The notes: generated by a model from the sequence alone, not told the origin. Shown: positions 47,696 through 57,331, numbered from the stretch's first letter. The stretch is DNA of 64,000 nucleotides from Marinobacterium zhoushanense (GCF_014641945.1 NZ_BMIJ01000004.1:374174-438173), one strand, 5' to 3'. Made by a program: numbers and translations.

Positions 47696-48229
47696 TCAGC
47701 TCAGCGGACGTACCTCGAAAATGCCGTAATCACAGCCCTCTTCGGCCGCACTCTGCGTCTGCTCAGCGACGGTGCGTACCGGATAACCCAGGCTCTCGGC
47801 GATCTGATCCATGGCGCCGGCAAACCAGCCGGTGAACATGTAATCGACCTTGCGGTTCACCTTGCCGTACTGGTATACGAACGCGGAGTTCTCCAGACGT
47901 ACGCGGGCGGTACCCTTCTCCAGATCCAGCTGCTCGGTGATGAAGAAGCCCCAGCCACGTTGAGACAGGCGCTTCATGTAGTGGTGCCACACATCCGCGC
48001 CAGAGATACCGTGCGCTTCGGCTTCCTTTTCACACCAGTAATAGGCGGACTTGTAGCCGGCCTTGTAGAGGATCTCAGCATAGCGCTCAGCGCCGATCTC
48101 TTCCTCGATACCCATGTGATTGTTGACGAAGAAGTGACGCGGCACATACAGCATCGGCAGTGCATCGGTGGTCCATACGCCGGTTTCGTCGTCTACGAGG
48201 ATCGGCATTTCAGGTGCATGAGTACCCAT
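47696..48229 (-). CDS. V4R-like (DUF5943) protein of the dgc operon
   Basis: 177-residue soluble protein, matching the small conserved gene between the dipeptidase and dgcA in Pseudomonas (PA5397 position). The region ILYKAGYKSAYYWCEKEAEAHG and the C-terminal GCDYGIFEV resemble 4-vinyl-reductase/V4R folds that bind small ligands. Its role in betaine catabolism is unknown. ATG at 48229 is chosen over a TTG at 48244. Confidence 0.8.
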   Translation of the reverse strand: MGTHAPEMPILVDDETGVWTTDALPMLYVPRHFFVNNHMGIEEEIGAERYAEILYKAGYKSAYYWCEKEAEAHGISGADVWHHYMKRLSQRGWGFFITEQLDLEKGTARVRLENSAFVYQYGKVNRKVDYMFTGWFAGAMDQIAESLGYPVRTVAEQTQSAAEEGCDYGIFEVRPLS

Positions 48230-48271
48230 TATTTCCAACTCCAAATCGAATTCTGTTTGTTAATACGGGGA

Positions 48272-49249
48272 TTACTCACCCCAGACATCGGCCAAAACGC
48301 GGACCCAGTTCTCACCCATGATCTTGCGCACCTGGGTTTCGCTGAAGCCGTTACGCAGCAATGCATCGGTCAGGTTCGGAAATTCGCCCAGGGTGCGGAT
48401 ACCTTCCGGGTTGACGATCTTGCCGAACTGCGTCAGGCGACGGGCATAACCCTTATCGTGGGTGAGCCACTCGAAGAACGGCTGACCGTGACCCTGGGTG
48501 AAGTCGGTGCCGATACCGATCTGGTCTTCGCCGACAATGTTGAAGACGTACTGAATCGCTTCCACATAATCTTCGATGGTGGAGTTGATACCGTTCTTCA
48601 GGAAGGGAGCGAACATGGTTACGCCAACAAAGCCGCCGTGATCGGCAATGAACTTCAGCTCTTCATCGGACTTATTGCGCGGGTGCTCTTTCAGACCGGA
48701 CGGCAAGCAGTGGGAGTAGCAGACCGGCTTCTTCGACTCGAGAATCACCTCCTCCGAGGTTTTCGCCCCAACGTGGGACAGGTCACACATGATGCCGACC
48801 TTGTTCATCTCGGCGACGATCTCGCGACCGAAACCGGACAGACCGCCGTCGCGCTCGTAGCAACCGGTACCGATCAGGTTCTGGGTGTTGTAGCACATCT
48901 GCACCACGCCCACACCGAGATCCTTGAACGTCTGCACGTAACCGAGCTGATCCTCGAACGCATGAGCATTCTGGAAGCCCATGATGATCCCGGTCTTGCC
49001 CTCAGCCTTAGCGCGGCGGATATCGTCGGTATGACGCACTTTGAGGACCAGATCGGAGTTCTGCTCAATCAGGCCGTTCATCTCGACAATGTTGTTAACC
49101 GTAGCCTGGAAACCTTCCCACACCGATACGGTGCAGTTTGCCGCCGTCAAGCCACCACGACGCATATCTTCAAACAGCTCACGATCCCACTTCGCGATTA
49201 CCAGTCCGTCGATAACGATGGCGTCTTCATGCAATTGTGCTGAGTTCAT
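48272..49249 (-). CDS. membrane dipeptidase, peptidase family M19
   Basis: 325-residue zinc dipeptidase of the renal dipeptidase family. The metal region is visible as DLSHVGAKTSEEV, SHCLPSGLKEHPRNKSDEE and GIGTDFTQG. It heads the dipeptidase-V4R-dgcAB-etfAB operon, as in Pseudomonas (PA5396 position). No betaine-related substrate is known, so its place in the pathway is unexplained. GGTGGAGAG precedes the ATG. Confidence 0.9.
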   Translation of the reverse strand: MNSAQLHEDAIVIDGLVIAKWDRELFEDMRRGGLTAANCTVSVWEGFQATVNNIVEMNGLIEQNSDLVLKVRHTDDIRRAKAEGKTGIIMGFQNAHAFEDQLGYVQTFKDLGVGVVQMCYNTQNLIGTGCYERDGGLSGFGREIVAEMNKVGIMCDLSHVGAKTSEEVILESKKPVCYSHCLPSGLKEHPRNKSDEELKFIADHGGFVGVTMFAPFLKNGINSTIEDYVEAIQYVFNIVGEDQIGIGTDFTQGHGQPFFEWLTHDKGYARRLTQFGKIVNPEGIRTLGEFPNLTDALLRNGFSETQVRKIMGENWVRVLADVWGE

Positions 49250-49386
49250 CTCTCCACCTATTCATAGGGTGATCTATTCAGGGGTCAGAATAGGGGTAAA
49301 GATCGAGCGGAATTGTTCTAAAAGCGTCACCCGGCTGGCGTAAAGCGTAGCGATTCGCGACCTGACAACATTTTTTTCTTAGCCAA
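49250..49386 (-). promoter_or_regulatory. promoter region of the dipeptidase-dgc-etf operon
   Basis: About 140 bp between the gbdR terminator and the first gene of the operon. A GbdR-type activator site is expected here by analogy with Pseudomonas, but I cannot point to one with confidence. Confidence 0.4.
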
Positions 49387-49421
49387 TAAAAACGCCGCCA
49401 CTCCCGAAGGCGTGGCGGCGT
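49387..49421 (-). terminator. rho-independent terminator of gbdR
   Basis: Arms ACGCCGCCAC and GTGGCGGCGT are perfect. On the minus strand the stem is followed by a run of T (TTTTTATT). Confidence 0.9.
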
Positions 49422-49443
49422 CGATGGAGCGCTGACGAGACGA

Positions 49444-50583
49444 TTACTGCAAGGTAACAGAGCCGTAGGTAGGCTCGAACTGCGCCTCACTCAGCGCATG
49501 CATGGCCAGTGCATTTGCGGCGGTTCCTGCCTTCTGATTGAGCCCTGGCAACGCCGTGGTCACCAGAGGGGTCACCGTCTGGGAACGATCCTGGCTGCGC
49601 ATACCGCTACGCTCCTCACGCGGCGGAATACCGATGTGCTCGCGATAGCATTTGCTGAAGTGAGGCGTGGAAACAAAACCACAGGCCGCCGCAATCTCGA
49701 TGATCGACATGGAGGTCTGCTTCAACAACTGACGGGCCCGGAACAGACGCAGCTTCAGATAATACTTGGACGGCGAACACTGCAGATACTTCTGGAACAG
49801 GCGCTCCAACTGGCGACGGGACAACCCGACGTAGGACGCCAGCTCATCCAGCTCGATCGCCTCTTCGATATTCGCCTCCATCAGCGCCACCGCCTCGACC
49901 AGTTTCGGCTGGGTGGTGCCCAGCACATGTCGCAGCGGGATACGTTGATAATCGGACTCGTTGCGCACGCGGTCGCAGATGAACATCTCGGAGATACCGG
50001 CGGTCAGCTGGTAGCCGAAATCGCGCTTGATCATATTCAGCATCATATCCAGCGGCACGGTTCCGCCACTGCTGGTCATGCGGTCGCGATCGATAACGAA
50101 CAGATGATTGGTGCAACGCACCTTGGGATAAGCCTCCTGCAGAGACGCGATACACTCCCAGTGCGCGCTGCAGTCATAACCATCCAGCAAGCCGGCTTCC
50201 GCCAGCAGATAAGGGCCGGTACACACGCCACCGACAAGGATGTGCTTGCGTGCCAGGGACTGCAACCAGGAAACCTGGCGACGGCTGAAGTTGCGCGTAA
50301 TATTGACACCGCCCACTACGATAATCGTATCCAGAGCCGGCGCGTCGGCCATAGAGCTGTCCGGAGTGATGCGAATGCCGTCGCTGGCCATGACCTGCTC
50401 ACCATCTTCACTGATGGTGTGCCAGTTATACAGCTCACGCCCGCTGAGTTGATTGGCCATACGCAGCGGCTCTACCGCTGATGCCAGGGCAATCATGGTG
50501 AAGTTGTTCAGCAGCAGAAAACCGATGTTACGAGTTTTGGTTTTGACGGCGGAACCCTGAACGGAAGTGTTGTTCTCAGACAT
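49444..50583 (-). CDS. gbdR: GbdR-type AraC activator of betaine catabolism
   Basis: 379 residues. The N-terminal GATase1-like domain has NIGFLLLNNFTMIALASAVEP and GGVCTGPYLLAEAGLLDGYD. The C-terminal AraC pair is YVGLSRRQLERLFQKYL and AAACGFVSTPHFSKCYREHIG. The segment ASAVEPLRMANQLSGRELY is near-identical to P. aeruginosa GbdR as I recall it. In Pseudomonas, GbdR senses betaine and dimethylglycine and activates gbc, dgc, sox and related genes. ATG at 50583 has a G-rich site; an in-frame ATG at 50598 lacks one. It lies beside the dgc operon. Confidence 0.9.
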   Translation of the reverse strand: MSENNTSVQGSAVKTKTRNIGFLLLNNFTMIALASAVEPLRMANQLSGRELYNWHTISEDGEQVMASDGIRITPDSSMADAPALDTIIVVGGVNITRNFSRRQVSWLQSLARKHILVGGVCTGPYLLAEAGLLDGYDCSAHWECIASLQEAYPKVRCTNHLFVIDRDRMTSSGGTVPLDMMLNMIKRDFGYQLTAGISEMFICDRVRNESDYQRIPLRHVLGTTQPKLVEAVALMEANIEEAIELDELASYVGLSRRQLERLFQKYLQCSPSKYYLKLRLFRARQLLKQTSMSIIEIAAACGFVSTPHFSKCYREHIGIPPREERSGMRSQDRSQTVTPLVTTALPGLNQKAGTAANALAMHALSEAQFEPTYGSVTLQ

Positions 50584-50878
50584 TTGCACGAACCCCATTT
50601 AGTCTATGCGGGGCACTAGCAACAGCTGTGCCTTTTATATTTATATTTGGACTTGCCTGAGCCCTGATGTCGCAATTAGGCATGTGGATGCCGGAACTGG
50701 TCCAAACACCCTCAAGCCCACGTCATTCGTGGCTTAAGAGACCCACGAACTATAGTTGAAACGACATAAAAAGCGACCCCTTGATGTCGTTTTCTGCATC
50801 TTTTTTTTACACACCCGCACCAATTCGGGTACCCCGGTTTTGGTACGGGTATAACGATCGGTAAAATCCGTTTACCAA
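50584..50878. promoter_or_regulatory. dyad-rich region between gbdR and sdaA
   Basis: 295 bp without a gene. It holds AAACGACAT / ATGTCGTTT (50759-50767 and 50784-50792), the palindrome AACTATAGTT (50748-50757), and ACCCGCACCAA / TTGGTACGGGT (50813-50823 and 50840-50850, one mismatch). It serves as gbdR promoter and sdaA 3' region. None of the dyads has a minus-strand T-tract, so operators are as likely as terminators. Confidence 0.55.
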
Positions 50879-52291
50879 TCAACACTCAACGGCGTTAACA
50901 CCCACCGCAACGGTGGTCACGTCGATGGCGTTTACCGCCAATCCGCCACGCGAGGTCTCCTTGTATTTGTCCTGCATGTCGCGACCGGTATCGCGCATGG
51001 TGCGGATAACCTTGTCCAACGAGACAAAATGCTCACCATCACCGCGTAACGCCATCTGCGTCGCATTGATCGCCTTCATCGCGGCAATTGCATTACGCTC
51101 GATACAGGGCACCTGCACCAGGCCCGCCACCGGGTCACAGGTCAGACCGAGATTGTGCTCCAGCGCGATCTCTGCGGCATTTTCCACCTGCGCCGGGGTT
51201 CCACCTAGCACTTCGGTCAACCCGGCTGCGGCCATGGCGCAGGCCGAGCCCACCTCGCCCTGACAGCCCACTTCGGCTCCGGAAATAGATGCATTCTTCT
51301 TACACAAGGCGCCGATGGCAGCTGCTGCCAACAGGAAATTGACAACGTCCTCGTCAGTCGCCTGCTCATTGAAGCGCATGTAATACATCAGCACCGCGGG
51401 CACGATACCGGCTGCACCATTAGTGGGCGCCGTTACCATGCGCCCACCGGCCGCATTCTCCTCGTTGACTGCCAGCGCATAGAGGTTAACCCAATCCATC
51501 GCCCTCAACGTGGTACTGATCACGTTACCGGCAGAGGCCTGCTGCAACGAACGATAGAGCGACGGGGCACGGCGGCGTACTTTCAGACCACCCGGCAGAA
51601 TCCCTTCGTTCTCCAGACCGTTGGCAACGCACTCCTGCATCACTTTCCAGATGCTGTCGGCACCGGCACGGATCTCGCTCTCGCTGCGCCACACCTTCTC
51701 GTTCTTCAGCATCAGTTCGCTGATCCGCATACCGTGCTGCTTACACAGATCAAGCAGCTCCACGGCGCTGTTGAAGTCGTAAGGCAGCTCCACCTGGGGT
51801 ACCAGGTGCGCGGTTGCTGTAGCCTCACTCTCGTCGAGCACGAAACCGCCACCGATAGAGTAAAAGGTGTTCTGATACAGCTCGCCGATATCGCTGAACG
51901 CAGTTAACCGCATGGCGTTGGGGTGATAGGGCAGCACTTCGTCGATGAACAGCATGTCGCGATTCCAATCGAATTCGATGCCCTCGCCACCGGCCAGCGA
52001 CAGGTATTCGGTCTCCCATACCGCTTTGACCGCCGGTTCGATGCGACGTGGATCGATGCTGTCCGGCGCTTCGCCCATCAATCCCATGATCGTTGCCTTA
52101 TCGGTACCGTGTCCGACACCGGTCGCACTCAGGGAGCCAAACAGCTCAACCTGGACGCGCTTTACCGCCGGGCGCATTCCCCGCTCCTGAAGCTGCTGCA
52201 CGAAGGTTAACGCCGCACGCATAGGTCCGACGGTATGAGAACTGGAGGGGCCAACCCCGATCTTGAAAAGATCAAAAACACTGATACTCAT
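50879..52291 (-). CDS. sdaA: L-serine ammonia-lyase, iron-sulfur type
   Basis: 470-residue single-chain enzyme that deaminates L-serine to pyruvate, the outlet for serine made from glycine and the methyl-derived C1 units. The N-terminal beta domain opens [23 protein letters not shown]. The [4Fe-4S] cysteines lie in the alpha domain: [21 protein letters not shown] and [19 protein letters not shown]. In Pseudomonas, sdaB lies in the sarcosine catabolic cluster, which supports the pathway link here. Confidence 0.95.
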   Translation of the reverse strand: MSISVFDLFKIGVGPSSSHTVGPMRAALTFVQQLQERGMRPAVKRVQVELFGSLSATGVGHGTDKATIMGLMGEAPDSIDPRRIEPAVKAVWETEYLSLAGGEGIEFDWNRDMLFIDEVLPYHPNAMRLTAFSDIGELYQNTFYSIGGGFVLDESEATATAHLVPQVELPYDFNSAVELLDLCKQHGMRISELMLKNEKVWRSESEIRAGADSIWKVMQECVANGLENEGILPGGLKVRRRAPSLYRSLQQASAGNVISTTLRAMDWVNLYALAVNEENAAGGRMVTAPTNGAAGIVPAVLMYYMRFNEQATDEDVVNFLLAAAAIGALCKKNASISGAEVGCQGEVGSACAMAAAGLTEVLGGTPAQVENAAEIALEHNLGLTCDPVAGLVQVPCIERNAIAAMKAINATQMALRGDGEHFVSLDKVIRTMRDTGRDMQDKYKETSRGGLAVNAIDVTTVAVGVNAVEC

Positions 52292-52671
52292 GACTCACTC
52301 CGAGGCGCTCTGCCTTCAACTGAGGAAATAGCAAGCGCTCATTATCGGAGGGGTTCCGTGGCGTCACATGTCACACAACGACGTCGGCGGACACAGGATC
52401 GACCGAATACAAGCATCTGATCACACCAAGAGGACTGCTCACCGTATCACGAGCCGCCACCGTTATTGGGCGGGAGCAAAGGCAACCATAAAAGGTCACT
52501 GCCATATATAAAGGAGGTGCTGTCCTGCGCACTATCAACACGTCTCAATCCGACATTTCAGTGTCTCTATGAGATATGTTCCTCACCCGCTCGAAGCGTA
52601 GGGTGTTGTGACGCTCCTTGCTTCGTGGGAGCGCCATGTTATGCATAACAAAAAAAGATGGAGAGCACCCC
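52292..52671. other. 380-bp divergent region between sdaA and fdhA
   Basis: No gene is supported. It should hold the promoters of sdaA and of the formaldehyde dehydrogenase. A hairpin around GCTCC / GGGAGC lies at about 52614-52633. GGAG at 52660-52663 is the fdhA ribosome-binding site. Confidence 0.5.
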
Positions 52672-53865
52672 ATGAGTAACTCAAGCAACCGCGGTGTCGT
52701 CTACAAAGAACCGGGCAAGGTCGCGGTCGAGTCTATCCCCTACCCCGAACTGGCGATCGGCAACCGCAAGTGCGACCACGGCGTCATTCTCAAGGTCGTC
52801 ACCACCAATATCTGCGGCTCGGATCAGCACATGGTGCGTGGACGCACAACGGCCCCCTCTGGCCTCGTTCTGGGTCACGAGATCACTGGCCTGGTCATCG
52901 AAGCCGGCCGTGACGTGGAGTTCATCAAGGTCGGCGACCTGGTTTCCGTACCGTTCAACATCGCCTGCGGCCGCTGCCGCAACTGTAAAGAAGGCAAGAC
53001 CGGTATCTGCCTGAACGTAAACCCGGCTCGTCCTGGCGCAGCATACGGTTACGTCGATATGGGCGGCTGGGTCGGCGGTCAGACTGAATACGTCATGGTC
53101 CCCTACGCCGACTTCAACCTGCTGAAGTTCCCCGACGCCGACCAGGCGATGGAGAAGATCCAGGATCTGACTCTGCTCTCCGATATTTTCCCCACCGGCT
53201 TCCACGGTTGCGTCACTGCCGGTGTCGGCCCTGGCTCCACCGTCTACATCGCCGGTGCAGGCCCTGTCGGTCTGGCAGCCGCCGCATCCGCACACCTGCT
53301 GGGCGCCGCCTGTGTCATCGTCGGTGATATGAACGAAGATCGCCTGAAGCAGGCGCGCAGCTTCGGTTGCGAGACCATCGACCTGACCCAGGAAGGCGAT
53401 ATGGCCGACAAGCTGGAAGCGATCCTGGGCGAGCGCGAAGTAGACGCCTTCGTCGACTGCGTAGGTTTCGAAGCCCACGCCTGCGGCTGCAACCACGGTA
53501 AGGAAGCGCCTGCTACCGTACTCAACTCTGCCATGCAGATGACCCGCGCCGGCGGTCAGATCGGTATTCCGGGCCTGTACGTTACTGAAGATCCGGGTGC
53601 CGTAGACGACGCGGCCAAGCATGGCGCGCTGAGCATGCGTTTCGGTCTGGGCTGGGCGAAATCCCACTCTCTGCATACCGGTCAGTGCCCGGTGATGAAG
53701 TACCACCGTCCGCTGATGCAGGCCATCCTGTTCAACAAGATCAAGATTGCCGACGCCGTCAACGTGAAGATGATCTCTCTGGACGAAGCACCGCAGGGCT
53801 ACGCCGACTTCGACGGTGGCGCCGCGATGAAATTCGTTATCGATCCGCATGGATCGGCTGCCTGA
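52672..53865 (+). CDS. fdhA: glutathione-independent formaldehyde dehydrogenase
   Basis: 397-residue zinc-containing medium-chain dehydrogenase that oxidises formaldehyde to formate with NAD+, without glutathione. It closely resembles the Pseudomonas putida enzyme. Catalytic zinc ligands are C48 (NICGSDQH) and H69-E70 (GHE). Structural zinc ligands are C99, C102, C105 and C113. The Rossmann motif is GAGPVGLAAAASAHLLGA. It removes formaldehyde from both betaine and dimethylglycine demethylation. Codon use is strongly biased, suggesting high expression. Confidence 0.95.
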   Translation: MSNSSNRGVVYKEPGKVAVESIPYPELAIGNRKCDHGVILKVVTTNICGSDQHMVRGRTTAPSGLVLGHEITGLVIEAGRDVEFIKVGDLVSVPFNIACGRCRNCKEGKTGICLNVNPARPGAAYGYVDMGGWVGGQTEYVMVPYADFNLLKFPDADQAMEKIQDLTLLSDIFPTGFHGCVTAGVGPGSTVYIAGAGPVGLAAAASAHLLGAACVIVGDMNEDRLKQARSFGCETIDLTQEGDMADKLEAILGEREVDAFVDCVGFEAHACGCNHGKEAPATVLNSAMQMTRAGGQIGIPGLYVTEDPGAVDDAAKHGALSMRFGLGWAKSHSLHTGQCPVMKYHRPLMQAILFNKIKIADAVNVKMISLDEAPQGYADFDGGAAMKFVIDPHGSAA

Positions 53866-53878
53866 CCTTAGCTCCACA

Positions 53879-53898
53879 GTGCCACCATCCGGTGGCAC
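53879..53898 (+). terminator. hairpin after fdhA
   Basis: Perfect stem GTGCCACC-ATCC-GGTGGCAC, 13 bp after the stop. It is followed by a C-run, not a T-run, so it may stabilise the transcript or act with Rho. Confidence 0.55.
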
Positions 53899-54072
53899 CC
53901 CCCCCTTCCCACCTCTTGCCCAACACCAAACTAACGCTGCCATTCAGCCCTATCGTCGTTATGCCGGGGAATTTTTAGCGCAAATCAGAATCGAACGCCT
54001 GTCACTGAGAAGCGCAGGAGCTATACTCAGGGCCTCCCGACTGCCGCTAGAACACCCGACCAGGATCCAACG

Positions 54073-54753
54073 ATGGATGTGATTGAGTACATTAGAGAGA
54101 AAGAGCGTTCGCTCAGGAGCCGAATTAACGGTTTTGATCTCAAAGGCAACCCGGACGGCCATCTTCGTCAGCTGACCTATTTCATCAGTCACTCTCTCAA
54201 CAACACCCTGAACAACTCCTGGGTATCGAGAATCAAGTTGTTCTCAGAGATAGAGGAAGAGCAGGACCTGCAGGGCGTGAAGAACCCGAAGGTGATCGCC
54301 TTCTATCGTGACTGGCATAGCCGAATCGGCAAAGAGGTGTTTGTTGGTGACTGGATGACGGTCGATCAGGCCCGTATCGACAGTTTCGCGTCGGTGACCG
54401 GTGATCAGCAGTGGATCCATACGGATCCGGAACGTGCCCGAAACGAGTCCCCCTTCGGCGATACCATCGCTCACGGCTTTCTCATCCTGTCGCTGTTGCC
54501 GCATCTGACCGATACGGTAAATCCGGAAAAGCCACCCTACCCGGAAGCGCGTATGGTGGTGAACTGCGGGTTGGACCAGGTACGTTTTCCGCACCCGGTA
54601 AAAAGCGGCAGCCGTATACGCGCTCGCACCACTTTGAAATCGCTTAGCGCCGGCAAACGTAGCGTGGAGATGGTCAATCGGATTGAAGTAGAGGCGGAGG
54701 GCTCGAGCCGCTTCGTCTGCGTCGCCGACAGTCTGTTGCGGCTCTATTTCTAA
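54073..54753 (+). CDS. MaoC-like hydratase-fold protein with N-terminal extension
   Basis: 226 residues. The C-terminal ~140 residues match the MaoC/NodN hot-dog fold, with the active-site segment RIDSFASVTGDQQWIHTDPERA and FGDTIAHGFLILSLLP. The preceding ~85 residues are charged and helical and belong to no family I recognise. Such proteins hydrate enoyl-CoA or related thioesters. It stands alone; no link to betaine metabolism is evident. Confidence 0.75.
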   Translation: MDVIEYIREKERSLRSRINGFDLKGNPDGHLRQLTYFISHSLNNTLNNSWVSRIKLFSEIEEEQDLQGVKNPKVIAFYRDWHSRIGKEVFVGDWMTVDQARIDSFASVTGDQQWIHTDPERARNESPFGDTIAHGFLILSLLPHLTDTVNPEKPPYPEARMVVNCGLDQVRFPHPVKSGSRIRARTTLKSLSAGKRSVEMVNRIEVEAEGSSRFVCVADSLLRLYF

Positions 54754-54808
54754 ATCCAAGGTTATGCAGAAAAGCCTGCACGGATCCGTACCGGCTTCCC
54801 AACACGGA

Positions 54809-56065
54809 TCAGGCGTAGCGCGCGATCGACAGCCCTTCCCGGCTGATATCGGGTGTACGCTCGCTGATCACATCAGCGACATACTTCGACGAACCCAGTG
54901 ACATGGTCCAACCCAGGGTACCGTGGCCTGTATTCAGGAACAGGTTGGACAGCGTGGTTTCCCCCAGGATCGGCGTGCCGTCTGGTGTCATCGGGCGCAA
55001 ACCGGTCCAAAACTCGGCCCGCTCCAGGTCACCACCGCCAGGGAACAGGTCGCTGACCACGAACTCCACGTTGCGGCGACGCTTCTCGGCAAGCTCCTTG
55101 TTATAGGACGCGATCTCTGCGGTACCGCCGACACGGATACGATTGCCCAGGCGGGTCACGGCCACCTTGTAGGTTTCATCCATCACGGTCGAGGTGGGCG
55201 CCTTGTCCGCATCGATAATCGGAACGGTTAGCGAGTAGCCCTTGATCGGGTAGACCGGCGCCTGGATACCGATACTGGCCAGTAGCGGCGTCGAATAGCT
55301 GCCCAATGCGACCAGGTAGTGATCCGCCCTCATCTTGCCCCTGGAGGTGGACACACTGACGACCTTGCCAGCTTCGGTGTTCAGGCCCAGGATCTCGGTC
55401 TTCATGATGAACTTGACGCCCAGCTTCTTGCACTCGGCGGCCAGCTTGTTGGTGAACTGAAAGCAGTCGCCGGTTTCATCGCCGGGCAGGCGCAAGCCGC
55501 CGACGAGCTTCTGTTTCACCTGCGCCAGCGCCGGTTCGTACTCGACACACTGATCGACATTCAGCGCCTGGTACGGCACACCGCATTCATCGAGAATCGC
55601 CATATCCTGTCTGGAGGCTTCGACCTGTTTCTCACTGCGGAACAGCTGGGTCAGCCCTAAGGCGCGGTTGTCGTACTCGATACCGATCTCGGCGCGCAGC
55701 GCCTTCAAACAGTCACGGCTGTATTCGGACACGCGCAGCATCCGCTCCTTATTGCGGTGGTATGCCTTTTCGTTGCAGTTCGCCAACATCTTGCCCATCC
55801 AGCCCAGCGTCTGCAGATCCAGCTCCCTGCCGTTGATCATCAACGGCGCGAGGTCCTGCATCATCCACTTGATCGCTTTCAGCGGTACGCCAGGTGCAGC
55901 CCAGGGAGTTGAGTACCCCGGTGAGATCTGTCCGGCGTTGGCGTAGCTGGTCTCCAGCGCAACGTCCACCTGACGGTCGATCACCGTCACCTCGTGTCCG
56001 GCCTTGGCCAGATACCACGCACTCGTTACGCCGACGACACCCGCCCCCATTACCAGAACCGTCAT
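54809..56065 (-). CDS. dadA: D-amino acid dehydrogenase, FAD-binding subunit
   Basis: 418-residue flavoprotein that oxidises D-amino acids such as D-alanine to 2-oxo acids, feeding electrons to the membrane. The FAD motif is VLVMGAGVVGVTSAWYLAKAGH at the N-terminus, with the SYANAGQISPGYSTPWAAPG segment typical of DadA and the C-terminal GHGTLGWTMSLGSSK. ATG at 56065 follows GAGGTG. No alanine racemase gene is adjacent. It is divergent from a RidA gene. Confidence 0.94.
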   Translation of the reverse strand: MTVLVMGAGVVGVTSAWYLAKAGHEVTVIDRQVDVALETSYANAGQISPGYSTPWAAPGVPLKAIKWMMQDLAPLMINGRELDLQTLGWMGKMLANCNEKAYHRNKERMLRVSEYSRDCLKALRAEIGIEYDNRALGLTQLFRSEKQVEASRQDMAILDECGVPYQALNVDQCVEYEPALAQVKQKLVGGLRLPGDETGDCFQFTNKLAAECKKLGVKFIMKTEILGLNTEAGKVVSVSTSRGKMRADHYLVALGSYSTPLLASIGIQAPVYPIKGYSLTVPIIDADKAPTSTVMDETYKVAVTRLGNRIRVGGTAEIASYNKELAEKRRRNVEFVVSDLFPGGGDLERAEFWTGLRPMTPDGTPILGETTLSNLFLNTGHGTLGWTMSLGSSKYVADVISERTPDISREGLSIARYA

Positions 56066-56351
56066 GATGCACCTCAATAAAGACTGTTGATTTTATTATT
56101 TTATGATCAACTGCTTTATGTGTTTTTTACAGTATTTAATAACCATATTTTTAATATATTAAAGTTATATTCTTTGTTTTTCTGAATTATTACGATATTT
56201 AATGCTGCATGAAATTCCTTATCATTAGTAACCGAACCAAACGCCTCGTCGCAGGCCACTTCAAGCGTAGTGAAAGTCACTGGCAGTCAACGGCGTAGGC
56301 CGGCGAAAGCTGTCATAGGATCTCAAATAAACGTCAACTGGAGAGAGCATC
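56066..56351. promoter_or_regulatory. AT-rich divergent region between dadA and ridA-like gene
   Basis: 286 bp, with a very AT-rich core at 56080-56210 (many TATA-, TTAA- and AAAT-type stretches). It must hold the dadA and ridA promoters. Such composition suits an Lrp-type regulator, but no specific site can be named. Confidence 0.45.
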
Positions 56352-56702
56352 ATGTCCATAGAACGCATCCACTCAACCGATCGCATGAGCCGAATCGTCA
56401 AACATAACGGCACCGTCTACCTATGCGGTCAGACCGCTGGTCAAGCGGAGTGGGATATCGCCGAACAAACCCGTCAGTGCCTGGCCAAGATCGACGCGCT
56501 GTTAAGCGAAGCGGGGAGCGATAAGGAATCGCTGCTTTCGGTCACCATCTATATTCGCGACATGAAAGATTTCGCTGCAATGAATGCGGTGTGGGATGCC
56601 TGGGTTGCCGAGCTGCCGAAACCGGCACGTGCCTGTGTCGAAGCGCGCATGGCTCGTCCGGAGATACTGGTGGAGATGTCCGTTATCGCCGCTCTGGCCT
56701 GA
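56352..56702 (+). CDS. RidA-family 2-imino acid deaminase-like protein
   Basis: 116-residue protein of the Rid superfamily. The conserved Arg is R93 in [20 protein letters not shown]. RidA proteins hydrolyse reactive imines made by amino-acid dehydrogenases, which fits its place opposite dadA. It belongs to the YoaB-like rather than the archetypal RidA branch, judged by the ACVEARM stretch. The start has GAGAG upstream. Confidence 0.85.
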   Translation: MSIERIHSTDRMSRIVKHNGTVYLCGQTAGQAEWDIAEQTRQCLAKIDALLSEAGSDKESLLSVTIYIRDMKDFAAMNAVWDAWVAELPKPARACVEARMARPEILVEMSVIAALA

Positions 56703-56868
56703 TCCCCTACCATTCAACCCGGCTGTTGCAAGGCGCTACGCAGACACCAGCCCCCTCCTGCGGGCGCCTAGCTAAGGATCTGTTCAACCTGCACGACCTC
56801 AGGCAGTAAGCCCGCCTACCCGGGCCTACAGTCAGTAGACGCAGACGAATTTGGATGGGAGACTCGCC

Positions 56869-57262
56869 ATGAACATCTATTCTGAACGTCGCCGTTTGGC
56901 TGGCGTTCCTTACCCGCGCATTTGGCATTCTCTGGTCCCATAGCCATTGTGCACATCATGAATGGGGCTGGGCCACAGACGAGGAGCTTGAGGTTACCGG
57001 TGTAATCGTCGACGTACGCCTGGACAACCCCCACGGAGAGGTCACGCTGGATGTGAACGGAGAGCAGTGGATGATCGAGGTCGGGCAGCCCTGGTGAAAC
57101 GATCGCGCCGGCCTCATAGATGAGCTCCTGCTGCCACCAGACGACGCCGCATTTTGGCTGTCGCAAAGCCTGCCATCGATTCCTCTCCGTCTCTCGGCAC
57201 TCCTCTCACTACTGATATGGATAGCGGTACTGACGCTGGGACGGCTGATTGGCTATTTTTAG
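56869..57262 (+). pseudogene. DUF6152-like remnant fused to a DUF6644-like C-terminus
   Basis: GGGAG at 56857-56861 precedes ATG 56869, but that frame stops after 24 codons. In the +1 frame, from about 56939 to 57262, the reading HCAHHEWGW, VTGVIVDVRLDNPHGEVTL and VGQPW matches the periplasmic DUF6152 family. An in-frame TGA at 57095-57097, where families have Arg in PWRNxRAGL, breaks it. The reading then goes on through NDRAGLIDELL and ends in RLSALLSLLIWIAVLTLG, which resembles the last helix of DUF6644 membrane proteins. So two neighbouring genes appear fused by deletion, with a frameshift and a nonsense change. Confidence 0.7.
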
Positions 57263-57331
57263 ACGACTGGCAATAGCCAACACTATCCAGCAACATGGCG
57301 GGAACAGCAGAACCGAGGACGCCCCAACCCT

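Noticed and set aside
52466..52648. 60-residue ORF upstream of fdhA
   Set aside because: Starts at a non-ATG codon without a site and runs through the fdhA promoter region; no family likeness.
52292..52671. Glycine or serine-related riboswitch upstream of fdhA or sdaA
   Set aside because: No glycine-aptamer core motifs or tandem architecture could be found on either strand.
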